DNA from: Pseudothermotoga thermarum DSM 5069
GTDB lineage: Bacteria > Thermotogota > Thermotogae > Thermotogales > DSM-5069
Assembly (NCBI RefSeq): GCF_000217815.1
Contig: NC_015707.1
Coordinates: 1,724,014 to 1,788,013 of the forward strand
Length of the DNA: 64,000 nt
Direction: 5' to 3'
The notes beneath the pieces are model-generated. The model saw nothing but the letters and a program-made list of their open reading frames with translations. It ran no database searches and was not told the DNA's origin. Below, piece after piece: positions 56,481-64,000 of this stretch. The position numbers were made by a program, and so were the translations under genes. Every line of letters begins with the position of its first letter. Position 1 is the first letter of the stretch.

Positions 56481-58308
56481 CCAAAAGTTCCTCAGCTTTC
56501 TCGTAACTGGCTTTTACAAAAACGGGTGGATAACCAAGCGGTGATTCAATCTCTATCCAACCTTGCTCGAACTTTCTTCTGCTCCACAAATGAATCCATT
56601 CTCCCTTGGGTAGATATACCTTCCAACTTTTTGCACCACGTTTAATAACCGGAGCAACAAGAAGGTATCTACCGAGCAAATATTGATACTTCAGTTTCAA
56701 ACAAACGTTGTCATCAGGGTTATCAAGTGCTAAATGTCTAACGAGAGGTTTATTTGTTTTTACCGCTTCTTCTAATTCGGTTTTGAGATAATCCTTCAAC
56801 GCGAAGTGAATTCTAGCCATTCTTGAGAAGTGGTTTAGAACCCTAGGATCGTCGAATTGAAAATTCTTATAGGGTCTGTTTGTTTGATGAGTTCTCATTA
56901 TAGGTGAAAAGGCACCGATCTCTGCCCAGCGCATGAAAAGCTCTGGGGATCTTTTCAACCAAAAGAGTGAAGTGTAACCACCTGTATCAAAATGAACCAA
57001 TTTGGACCCACAAAGGCTCATGCTGATCATAGCTGGTATGACCGACGGCAATCCATCAGACTTTGACCAATCAACATTTTGATCCCCAGCCCAGTGAATT
57101 GGGGTATAAAGAGTTGATTGCAGATAACCTGCTCTCATGAAGAAAACAGCATCTTTTCCTGATTCTTCGACAGCCTCTTTGTTCAACCTTGCCCAAATGA
57201 CTGGGTACTCGTTGTGATATTCCATCCCAGATCCTTTTTCCAATTTTGCGTCCACAGGCAGGTATTCCCCAAAGTCGGCCATCCAGCCACTCATGCCTAT
57301 TGAAAGCATGTTCTTTTTGATCAAATCCTTATACCACGCGTAAGCTTGAGAGTTGGTCAGATCAATCATCCCGGCTGGGAATGTGGTTACGTATATGTCA
57401 TAAGGATCTCCGTTTTTTGTTTTAACTAAGTAACCACGATTAGCTGCCTCTTTGTAAAGTGGCCCATTTTTTATCAAAAATGGGTTGATGTAACCAAGGA
57501 AATGTATCCCTTTTTCCTTCCACTTTTCTATGTACTCTGGTAAATTGTGATAATCTTTTTCGTCGTAGGACCAATTCCAATAAACTTGCCTGCCGAATTT
57601 TGTTGGATTTTTTCCACACCAATCTTGGCACCAAAGTGCTGTGAGCGGTATTTTGTGTCGTTCACAAACTTGTATAACCCTTTGGACAGCCTCTACACTT
57701 CCTTGGCTTGCTATCCAAACGCCAAAAATCCAGTCGTAGATTGAAGGTTTAGAACCATACATTTTATGGAACATCTCGACCATTTGACTTAACGTTCCTT
57801 CAAGAAAAATTACTTGGGCTTTTCTATCGTAAATCTCTATCGTCCATTCTCCCGGTACTGTGAAATCTACTTTTGTCAAAGCGAATGTGTTAACTATCAA
57901 CCCATAACCGGCGGTTGAGAAAAAGACTGGTTGAGGAAAGTAAGTTGAGTACCAATTTCCCCTAACACCTTTTAACCAAGCAAGAAACGAAATTAGGTTA
58001 TATCCTCTTCCAACTCCTTGTTCTTGAACAAATACGAAAAATTTTCTACCTTCAAGGTTCAGATGTGTGTACTGCTCTCCGCCACCAAAGATTGCTTCTT
58101 TTTTATTGGTTTTAAACTTTAAAATCAACGTATTTGCTTCTCTTGACCCTTCAATCGATATCGTCAATGGACTGTCTTTGATCTTTTTTATGGCATCTTT
58201 TGCAAGCTTGACTTTATTCCAAATTTTTGTTGAAATATTGCAGTGTCCATGAAAATCCTTGATTTTCACGTTAGAACTTGCTTCGAAAGCTTCAACAATT
58301 TGAATCAT
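56458..58308 (-). CDS. GH31 alpha-glycosidase, YihQ/sulfoquinovosidase-like
   Basis: The 616-aa enzyme lacks a signal peptide. Its sequence follows E. coli YihQ sulfoquinovosidase along most of its length. The nucleophile is D345 in GWMADFGEYLP, the acid/base D409 in WAGDQNVDW. Spacing between YihQ positions 301, 405, 472 and 508 and their counterparts here agrees well. Q228, W244 and Y445 match YihQ Q288, W304 and Y508, but YihQ Arg301, a direct sulfonate ligand, is Gln241 (preceded by Arg240). It may hydrolyse sulfoquinovosides or another acidic alpha-glucoside. ATG 58308 overlaps the isomerase-like gene by 17 bases; GGTGGGGAG lies upstream. Confidence 0.82.
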   Translation of the reverse strand: MIQIVEAFEASSNVKIKDFHGHCNISTKIWNKVKLAKDAIKKIKDSPLTISIEGSREANTLILKFKTNKKEAIFGGGEQYTHLNLEGRKFFVFVQEQGVGRGYNLISFLAWLKGVRGNWYSTYFPQPVFFSTAGYGLIVNTFALTKVDFTVPGEWTIEIYDRKAQVIFLEGTLSQMVEMFHKMYGSKPSIYDWIFGVWIASQGSVEAVQRVIQVCERHKIPLTALWCQDWCGKNPTKFGRQVYWNWSYDEKDYHNLPEYIEKWKEKGIHFLGYINPFLIKNGPLYKEAANRGYLVKTKNGDPYDIYVTTFPAGMIDLTNSQAYAWYKDLIKKNMLSIGMSGWMADFGEYLPVDAKLEKGSGMEYHNEYPVIWARLNKEAVEESGKDAVFFMRAGYLQSTLYTPIHWAGDQNVDWSKSDGLPSVIPAMISMSLCGSKLVHFDTGGYTSLFWLKRSPELFMRWAEIGAFSPIMRTHQTNRPYKNFQFDDPRVLNHFSRMARIHFALKDYLKTELEEAVKTNKPLVRHLALDNPDDNVCLKLKYQYLLGRYLLVAPVIKRGAKSWKVYLPKGEWIHLWSRRKFEQGWIEIESPLGYPPVFVKASYEKAEELLAKVRDIS

Positions 58309-59638
58309 ACACTCCCCACCCTTTCAACTGTGCCAGCGTTTTCAAAGTTGAAGAGTAAGAACCGTATGCCATCACGATATGATGTGCAAATCCTTTTTCG
58401 ATCAACGATTCGACGAATTTTACAGGGTTTTTCGCCGCCACTTTCACATAAGTTCCCTTGAGTTCCTGATCTGTTTGAATTGCTTCGGTTTCGTAAACAA
58501 ACAAAATCCAATGGTTTCTAATGTAGTCAAGCCTTGCCAGGGTTACAGTTCCTGGTTTTAACACGAAACCAGCCGTTACACCTTTACCCCCTGCAAAGTA
58601 AGTATCCAAATGTCTTTCTGACCTTTGGTCCCAAAGGTTATGTGCTGCCACACCGCAATGCCAAAGTAACAAGTGGCCTGTTTCAAAGATTTGACTGATG
58701 TCGGCTAAGTAGAATTCCTCACAACCTATTGCTTTGAAAATTACCATCGTTAAAGCGCCAAGAACGTCTCCTTCGCACGCCATTATCCTACCTTCAGCCA
58801 TGTTTGAAGACATCGCAGCGCAAGGAGATATTCCATAATAGTTTGCAAATTCAGGCCAGCACCTTATTGCCAATGCATGAACTTTGGATATTTTGTAAAG
58901 CTTTTCCAGCATTATTTTCAACCTTGCAACTTTTTCAAGTTTTTCTTTGTCAAGTGAAGCAACAAGCTTGTACAAGTTTGTGTATTTCTGAATTTCATTT
59001 TCCAACTCTTCTTTGTCTACGCTAAAGTTGAACAATTCTTCGAGCAAGATAGGTTCAACCAAGACACCAAGTTCTTTGTACAGTTCTGGCTCGTAAACAT
59101 CGACATTTACAAAGCTTCTTGCACGTCCTCCTAACAAGCCTATTTTGCAGTTCTTCAAAGTCTTTATCGCTCTAAGTGCCATGAGCCAGTTTAAAAGTTT
59201 TTTGCTGAAATCTGGATCGTTTGCGTATCCATAGGCAAAAATCAAATCATTTCTACCGGCGCGATAAAGGTTAGAAAAATCAAGATGCGCTCCTACCAAC
59301 GAATTGAGACGAACCCTACCACCGTTGTAAGGCGGTTCAGGTACAGCCCAGCACATGATAGGAACAGTCGGAAAATCTCGTGAGATGTGTAAGGCTAAAT
59401 CACCCAGATGAAAAGTTGCACTCAAAAGTATTATTCCATCCACTGGTTCTTTTTGAATAGTTCTGTAAAACGACTTTAAGTTTTCAACATATTCAATAGT
59501 GCTAGTTGGAAAAATCCAATCTGTGTTTGTATCGATGTTTTGCAAAATATTTATCTGTTCCTTAAAGACTCTGGTTCCTTCGTTCACATCAAACGTACTT
59601 CTTACAAGTGGAATAACGGCTATTCGAAGTTTTTCCAA
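58292..59638 (-). CDS. L-fucose/L-arabinose-isomerase-like protein (candidate sulfoquinovose isomerase)
   Basis: The 448-aa protein is of the FucI/AraA-like fold. An N-terminal sugar-binding-protein-like part (FDVNEGTRVFKEQINILQ, GIILLSATFHLGDLAL) is followed by a catalytic half with ACEGDVLGALTM, YLADISQI and LLLWHCGVAAHNL. The acidic residues and His there are the expected Mn-binding set. Family members turn aldoses into ketoses. In this operon the natural reaction would be sulfoquinovose to sulfofructose, which is inferred from neighbours. The start is TTG 59638 with AGGGAG upstream. It lies 7 bases after the dehydrogenase gene. Confidence 0.75.
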   Translation of the reverse strand: MEKLRIAVIPLVRSTFDVNEGTRVFKEQINILQNIDTNTDWIFPTSTIEYVENLKSFYRTIQKEPVDGIILLSATFHLGDLALHISRDFPTVPIMCWAVPEPPYNGGRVRLNSLVGAHLDFSNLYRAGRNDLIFAYGYANDPDFSKKLLNWLMALRAIKTLKNCKIGLLGGRARSFVNVDVYEPELYKELGVLVEPILLEELFNFSVDKEELENEIQKYTNLYKLVASLDKEKLEKVARLKIMLEKLYKISKVHALAIRCWPEFANYYGISPCAAMSSNMAEGRIMACEGDVLGALTMVIFKAIGCEEFYLADISQIFETGHLLLWHCGVAAHNLWDQRSERHLDTYFAGGKGVTAGFVLKPGTVTLARLDYIRNHWILFVYETEAIQTDQELKGTYVKVAAKNPVKFVESLIEKGFAHHIVMAYGSYSSTLKTLAQLKGWGVYDSNC

Positions 59639-59645
59639 GTTGATC

Positions 59646-61064
59646 TCACTCCCTTGTGTCTATGACAATCGTTTTAATTTCGGTCATTTCTTCTATGGCA
59701 AACCTAACACCTTCTCTGCCTAAACCGCTGTCTTTGTACCCACCGTAAGGCATGAAGTCTGCACGATACCTTGAACTGTCGTTTATTATCACTCCACCAA
59801 ATTGGAGTTCTTCTATTGCTTTCATCATCTCTGAGATTTTCGAGGTGAAAATTCCCGCTTGAAGCCCATAACGCGTAGAATTGGCCATTCTTATGGCTTC
59901 ATCTAAATCTTCATACTCGTTCACTGCAACGGCAGGGCCAAACAATTCTTCTTTCATTATATGGGTGTCTTCTGGAACATTCAGCAACACCGTTGGTTCA
60001 ACGAGCGTGAAGTTTCTTTTACCACCAACTGCTATCGTTGCCCCTTTTTGCTTCGCTTCTTCAAACCAGCTTATAATTCTTATAGCGTTTGCCTCGTCTA
60101 TCACAGGTCCCATATCTGTTTCTGGTAACCTTGGGTCACCGAACCTTATGTTTCTAACCTTTTCTATCAATCCATCCACGAAATTTTTGTAAACCTTTTT
60201 GTGAACGAAAACTCTTTGGACAGATATGCAGACTTGACCTGCTATGGAATATCCGCCACTCACAACGGCTGCTATTGCTCTTTCTATGTTGGCAGTATCG
60301 GTTACTATAACAGGTGAATTTGAACCAAGTTCAAGAGAAAGTTTCTTAAAGCCTGCTTCTTTACATATTCTTTGACCAACTTCAACGCTTCCAGTAAAGC
60401 TTACAATCCTTATTCTGGGATCTTTGACAAGTTGCATACCTACCGTTGAACCAGGACCTGTGATAACGCTCACCGCTTGCGGTGGAAGCCCAGCTTTAAG
60501 GAGTATTTCTCCAAGTATCAAAGCATTAAGAGGAGTCTGAGAAGCAGGCTTTATTATGATAGAGTTACCAGCGGCAATAGCAGGAGCAACTTTGTGAGCA
60601 CAAAGTGCTAGCGGTACATTGAATGGTACTATGGCAAGCACTATACCGGCTGGTTCCCTTAGGAAATAACCTCTTTTGAACTCGGAACCTTTGACCGAAT
60701 CAAACGGCAAAGTTTCACCGTGTATCCTTTTAGCTTCTTCTGCCGCTAGTTTGAAAATATCTGCGGTGCGTAAAACTTCCACTTCGGCTTCTCTTACAGT
60801 TTTTCCAACTTCGCTTACCAAAGTTTCCGTTAAACGTTTTTTCTCCCTTAAGATCAGTTTAGCTGTTTCTTCAAGAATTTCTGCTCTTTTCCATGCTGGA
60901 AGTTTTTTCATCGTTTTAAACCCTTCTAATGCAGATTGAACAGCCATTTCCACATCTTCTGCAGTAGCCACAGGTACTTCGTCGACAACTTCTCCTGTGT
61001 ATGGATAATGAACCTTTAATTTTTCTGGTCTGTCGACGAATTTGCCTCCTATTATCATCTTCAT
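59646..61064 (-). CDS. NAD(P)-dependent aldehyde dehydrogenase (candidate sulfolactaldehyde dehydrogenase)
   Basis: The 472-aa enzyme has the cofactor and active-site pattern of the ALDH superfamily: N149 in VPFNVPL, E245 in LELGSNSPV, and catalytic C279 in GQVCISVQRV. GPGSTVG and FTGSVEVGQ bind NAD(P). The sequence type is near lactaldehyde and non-phosphorylating glyceraldehyde-phosphate dehydrogenases, a group that also holds sulfolactaldehyde dehydrogenases. I use ATG 61064 with GGAGG seven bases upstream; the longer open frame starts within SuyB-like coding sequence. It would supply sulfolactate to the lyase encoded just upstream. Confidence 0.86.
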   Translation of the reverse strand: MKMIIGGKFVDRPEKLKVHYPYTGEVVDEVPVATAEDVEMAVQSALEGFKTMKKLPAWKRAEILEETAKLILREKKRLTETLVSEVGKTVREAEVEVLRTADIFKLAAEEAKRIHGETLPFDSVKGSEFKRGYFLREPAGIVLAIVPFNVPLALCAHKVAPAIAAGNSIIIKPASQTPLNALILGEILLKAGLPPQAVSVITGPGSTVGMQLVKDPRIRIVSFTGSVEVGQRICKEAGFKKLSLELGSNSPVIVTDTANIERAIAAVVSGGYSIAGQVCISVQRVFVHKKVYKNFVDGLIEKVRNIRFGDPRLPETDMGPVIDEANAIRIISWFEEAKQKGATIAVGGKRNFTLVEPTVLLNVPEDTHIMKEELFGPAVAVNEYEDLDEAIRMANSTRYGLQAGIFTSKISEMMKAIEELQFGGVIINDSSRYRADFMPYGGYKDSGLGREGVRFAIEEMTEIKTIVIDTRE

Positions 61065-61080
61065 ATTCCAACCTCCAAAT

Positions 61081-62235
61081 TCATGCACTTGGATAGAGCT
61101 TTGTCAAGACAAACTCTTTGTGATTGAGTATCTCTGCTTTGACCATTCTACCGTTGGCAGTTTCTACAACTCGTTTCCAGAGAATTTGAGTTGCTTCCTC
61201 TAGCGTAATCTGTCCTTTGAGTAAAGCAGATACGTCTACATCTATATGCTCTGACATGCATGCAGCTGTTTTTTCGTTCGCAGTGATCTTTACCACAGGA
61301 ACGATTGGGTTTCCAATTGGGTTTCCTTGGCCTGTTGGGAAAAGGTGTATTACGGCTCCGGCGGCAGCAAAAAGCGTTACCGCTTCAGCAGCTGCAGACG
61401 ATGTGTTCATGAAATAAAGTCCTTTTCCAGTTGGTTTTTCAGCGTAGTCAAGAGCACCATCAATGAGTGCATTTCCAATTTTTTGAATGTTGCCAAGAGC
61501 TTTTTCTTCTATGGTACTCAAACCACCTGCTATGTTGCCTTGCGTAGGCTGGGAACCAAGAAGATCTACGCCTTGAGATTTTATCAACTGTTGATATTCG
61601 TTGAAAAACATCATAAACTTTTCCCTGTCCTCGGGTCTTTTGAACCTTGAAGCGATTATGTGTTCTGCCCCAGTTAACTCAGAGGTTTCTCCAAACAAAA
61701 CAGTTCCACCAATTTCGAGGAATTTTTCTGTGAACCTACCTACAACTTTGTTTGCTCCCAAACCAGAGGTTGTATCTGATTCACCACATTTCAAGCTGAT
61801 TATCAATTCGCTTATATCAACAGGTTCTCTTCTTAAATTGGTTGCATCTTCGACCATTTTCACAGCAGCTCTTGTGACCTTTTCAATAGTTCTTATCTGA
61901 CCACTTCCTTCGATCCAAAATGCTTCCACTGGTTTTCCTGTTTTTGCTATTCCATCGGCAACGATTTGCGTCCATTTTGGTTCAACTCCAACCACTATTG
62001 CTGCAGCAACGTTCGGATTACTCCCAGTACCTATGAGTGTCCTAAACAAAAGCTCTAAGTCCTTTCCAAATTGCAATCTTCCGTAAGGATGTGGTATGGC
62101 AAGTGTCCCTGCAACGGCTTTTTCAGCGGCCTCAACGACAGCGTTAGATATGTCATCAACTGTTAGTAAAATCACGTAATTTCTAACACCAACACTACCA
62201 TCGGGTCTTCTGTATGCAAGAATTTGTCTTTCCAT
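61081..62235 (-). CDS. suyB: UxaA-family large subunit, probable (R)-sulfolactate sulfo-lyase beta subunit
   Basis: The 384-aa protein is the C-terminal catalytic part of the altronate dehydratase (UxaA) family. It starts with YRRPDGSVGVRNYVILL and has LKCGESDTTSGLGANKVVG, a cysteine-rich metal/substrate region. GKGLYFMNTSSAAAEAVTLFAAAGA and FPTGQGNPIGNPIVPVVKITAN follow. As a separate polypeptide paired with a small SAF subunit it has the architecture of SuyAB, which splits sulfolactate into pyruvate and sulfite. The same split form exists for altronate or other sugar-acid dehydratases, so context decides. ATG 62235 has GGGGGTG upstream. Confidence 0.72.
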   Translation of the reverse strand: MERQILAYRRPDGSVGVRNYVILLTVDDISNAVVEAAEKAVAGTLAIPHPYGRLQFGKDLELLFRTLIGTGSNPNVAAAIVVGVEPKWTQIVADGIAKTGKPVEAFWIEGSGQIRTIEKVTRAAVKMVEDATNLRREPVDISELIISLKCGESDTTSGLGANKVVGRFTEKFLEIGGTVLFGETSELTGAEHIIASRFKRPEDREKFMMFFNEYQQLIKSQGVDLLGSQPTQGNIAGGLSTIEEKALGNIQKIGNALIDGALDYAEKPTGKGLYFMNTSSAAAEAVTLFAAAGAVIHLFPTGQGNPIGNPIVPVVKITANEKTAACMSEHIDVDVSALLKGQITLEEATQILWKRVVETANGRMVKAEILNHKEFVLTKLYPSA

Positions 62236-62240
62236 GCTTT

Positions 62241-62522
62241 TCACCCCCATCTGAGAGATCTGATGTTGTGAACATGAACGTGTGATCCTTTCAATATTCT
62301 TTGAGTTGCTTTTCCTATAATTTCACCGTACTCTTTTACTTTTTCACCTTCCTCTATATCCCTTAAGGCGATTTTGTGACCATAGGGAATGTCTTCAACT
62401 ACTTCTATTTCGTAAGTTTGTTCTCCGTCAAAAGTTCTTCCTCTAGCGATTTCACCCTTTTTCAAATCTTTAACAGCAACTCCAACGTCATCCCCATGTT
62501 TGTGAACCAAGAAATCGATCAT
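62241..62522 (-). CDS. suyA: SAF-domain small subunit, probable sulfolactate sulfo-lyase alpha subunit
   Basis: The 93-aa protein is a single SAF domain: HKHGDDVGVAVKDLKKGE, EDIPYGHKIALRDIEEGEKVKEYGEIIGKAT, and the ending GSHVHVHNIRS. This domain forms the N-terminal part of fused UxaA and the separate alpha subunit in SuyAB. Its stop lies 5 bases before the large-subunit start. The ATG (62522) is preceded by AGGGAAGGG. The assignment to sulfolactate shares the uncertainty noted for the large subunit. Confidence 0.75.
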   Translation of the reverse strand: MIDFLVHKHGDDVGVAVKDLKKGEIARGRTFDGEQTYEIEVVEDIPYGHKIALRDIEEGEKVKEYGEIIGKATQRILKGSHVHVHNIRSLRWG

Positions 62523-62537
62523 AACCCTTCCCTCCCA

Positions 62538-63194
62538 TTATTGAATCTTTTGCCAAGCGTCGCAGAATATCTCAAGGCCAAGTTTTACATAGGGATTTTC
62601 AAAACCTCTTTTGTAAACCTCAAATCCAGCGGTTATGATATCCGCACCGGCAAGTGCTGCTTCTTCAAAATGTTTTAAATTTCTAACCGCAGCTATCAAA
62701 ATCTTGGATTTGAAACCGTAGTTCTTAACAGCTTTTACAATGGTTGCTATGAAGTCCTTATCGAAATCTCCTCTTTCTTCTTTCCAACCGACGAATGGGC
62801 TTATGTAGTAAGCCCCAAGTTTAGCGGCTTGGAGTGCTTGCAAAACGTTGAAAATCAACGTCATGTTAACTTTCACGTTTTCTTTCGCAAGCTTTTCAAG
62901 GGCGATGAAGCCAGGTTCTGTTGCTGGGATTTTTATCACGAAGTTCTCCGATAAAGTTGCCAAATTTCTTGCTTGTTCTATCATTTTTTCTGGGTCTTGT
63001 AGATGTGGATCGATTTCCAAACTCACCGTTATGTGTGTTCCTTCAACCATAGGTTTAATTTTTTTGATGAATTCGTCCATTTTCATACCTGCAGTCATAA
63101 GGTGTTTGGGGTTTGTTGTGATTCCATCGATCTTCCAATTTTTGATTGCATATTCAATCTCATCAAGTTTTGCACTGTCCAAGAAGAATAGCAT
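62538..63194 (-). CDS. Small transaldolase (TalC/FSA family), candidate sulfofructose transaldolase
   Basis: The 218-aa class I aldolase/transaldolase has the Schiff-base Lys88 in FVIKIPAT, with FFLDSAKLDEI and DGITTNPK at the N-terminus. The phosphate-binding arginine of the usual SPFVGR motif is Trp137 (SPFVGWKEE), and the Ser of LAAS is Ala169 (IAAVR). A changed pocket for the C6 group fits a substrate with sulfonate in place of phosphate, but this is an inference. The product step would be sulfofructose plus glyceraldehyde-3-phosphate to sulfolactaldehyde plus fructose-6-phosphate. ATG 63194 has AAGGAGGG upstream. Confidence 0.8.
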   Translation of the reverse strand: MLFFLDSAKLDEIEYAIKNWKIDGITTNPKHLMTAGMKMDEFIKKIKPMVEGTHITVSLEIDPHLQDPEKMIEQARNLATLSENFVIKIPATEPGFIALEKLAKENVKVNMTLIFNVLQALQAAKLGAYYISPFVGWKEERGDFDKDFIATIVKAVKNYGFKSKILIAAVRNLKHFEEAALAGADIITAGFEVYKRGFENPYVKLGLEIFCDAWQKIQ

Positions 63195-63206
63195 GTTTTT
63201 CCCTCC

Positions 63207-64000
63207 TTATCCTTTTATTCCACCAGCTGACAATCCCTTTATTATGTACTTTTGCAAACTGAGCGTTACGACAAAAACCGGCAAAAGCATTATTGTTCCG
63301 GCGGCTGAAAGCTGCCCCCAAAGTGGAGCGTACTGACCCAAGAATGCGTTGACAACCACCGGTGCGGTTTTAGCCTTTGAACCAGTTAAGACCAAGGCGT
63401 ATATGAACTCGTTCCAGCTCATCAAGAAAGCAAAAACAGTTGCGACAACGATACCAGCCGATGCAAGCGGGAAGAATATTCGCAAGAATATTTGAAAACC
63501 TTTGCAACCATCAACTTTTGCGGCTTCTTCGTATTCCTTTGGAATGCTTGAAAAGAAAGGAAGCAGCAAGGCTATCACATATGGTAAGTTAAAACTTATA
63601 TGCGCAAGAGAAAGACCAATCAAAGTGTCATTCAAACCAAGTGAGCGGAAAATCATGTAAAAGGGAACAGAAAGGGATATTTGTGGAATCATCCTGAGCA
63701 TCAGCAAACCAAAAACAATGAGTTCGTTGATTTTGAATCTAAATCTGGTTAAACCATATGCAGCCATAGCCCCAAGAGTGACAGAGACAATCGACGACAA
63801 GCTTGCAACGCAAAGGAATTTTTCATCGATCGCTTGAAATCCAAACTTTTGAATATTTGTTCGTAACTTCTCAAAGTTGGCTTGAAATAAAATGGATTAC
63901 GGCTCCATATGTCTATATCACGTTTGAATCCGTTGAAAACAATAACCGTTATTGGAAAAAGTTGAACGAGAACTATAAAGAATGCGACTGAAAAGGTCAC
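63207..64000 (-). pseudogene. CUT1 sugar ABC permease (MalG type), frameshifted and cut by the window edge
   Basis: Two overlapping frames encode consecutive parts of one MalG-type permease. The first part (64000 to about 63815) holds the first helix and a periplasmic segment ending FKRSMKNSF. The second (about 63812 to 63207) continues VASLSSIVSVTLGAMAAYGLTRFRF and includes the cytoplasmic EAA loop (PKEYEEAAKVDGCKGFQIFLRIFFPLA). A one-base gain or two-base loss near 63808-63818 would restore one frame. It may be a true mutation or a sequence error. The start lies at or beyond the right edge. It would import the sugar processed by the downstream genes. Confidence 0.78.

Noticed and set aside
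61081-62522. Altronate dehydratase as the main call for the UxaA-type pair
   Set aside because: An altronate pathway would need uronate isomerase and tagaturonate reductase, which are absent, and would not need the aldehyde dehydrogenase. I keep it as the main alternative.

Overview
The window looks like a chromosomal piece of a thermophilic, anaerobic member of the Thermotogae, most likely Pseudothermotoga or a close relative. The evidence is the laminarin locus (oligopeptide-type ABC transporter, GH3 beta-glucosidase, GH16 laminarinase flanked by CBM4-like modules), an Omp-alpha-like SLH/coiled-coil 'toga' protein, AT-leaning codon use, frequent TTG/GTG starts and strong GGAGG ribosome sites. 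This assignment is an inference from gene content. No rRNA, tRNA or CRISPR array was seen.

Layout. 1-6262: beta-glucan uptake and hydrolysis operon ending in a clear terminator. 6282-8285: chemoreceptor. 8353-16470: housekeeping and envelope genes (rsmG, LipM/LplA-like, rsmI, MarR regulator, PEGA protein, Omp-alpha-like protein, LptA-like protein, serS, rsmE). 16515-20051 (minus): DMT transporter, guaA, MFS transporter. 20153-23860: FapA-like protein and a solute-binding HD-GYP receptor, convergent. 23951-24564: decayed insertion sequence between the rnhB promoter and rnhB. 25332-28662: glnA, then groES-groEL under a CIRCE element. 28858-36506: adenosylcobalamin salvage genes, with cobQ divergent from a riboswitch-controlled eight-gene operon that includes a CbiR-like remodelling enzyme and a PP-loop ATPase. 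36521-41725: MFS transporter, YitT protein, flippase-like membrane protein, mreB and a short mreC. 41694-47966 (minus): a seven-gene overlapping run from a ubiquitin-like MoaD/ThiS protein and its E1-like partner through plsC, a bifunctional nuclease and a prenyl synthase to a lipase-like protein that has lost its serine, then a TPR protein. 48015-50216: PfkB kinase and a response regulator-GGDEF protein. 50217-53176 (minus): FGGY kinase, 2-hydroxyacid dehydrogenase, cupin. 53218-55647: TetR regulator and ABC exporter sharing an operator. 55812-64000: FadR-type regulator convergent with a sugar-acid or sulfosugar operon.

The most interesting region is 56458-64000. Read in its transcription direction it encodes a CUT1 sugar permease (frameshifted here), a small transaldolase, a SAF-domain small subunit and UxaA-family large subunit (the architecture of sulfolactate sulfo-lyase SuyAB), an aldehyde dehydrogenase, an L-fucose-isomerase-like protein and a GH31 enzyme that follows E. 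coli YihQ sulfoquinovosidase closely. Together they can be read as a complete route from sulfoquinovosides to pyruvate and sulfite: hydrolysis, isomerisation to sulfofructose, transaldolase cleavage to sulfolactaldehyde, oxidation to sulfolactate, and desulfonation. Sulfoglycolysis by transaldolase and SuyAB are each known; their linkage in one operon of a hyperthermophile-type bacterium would be notable. The main caution is that the GH31 protein has Gln where YihQ has its sulfonate-binding Arg301.
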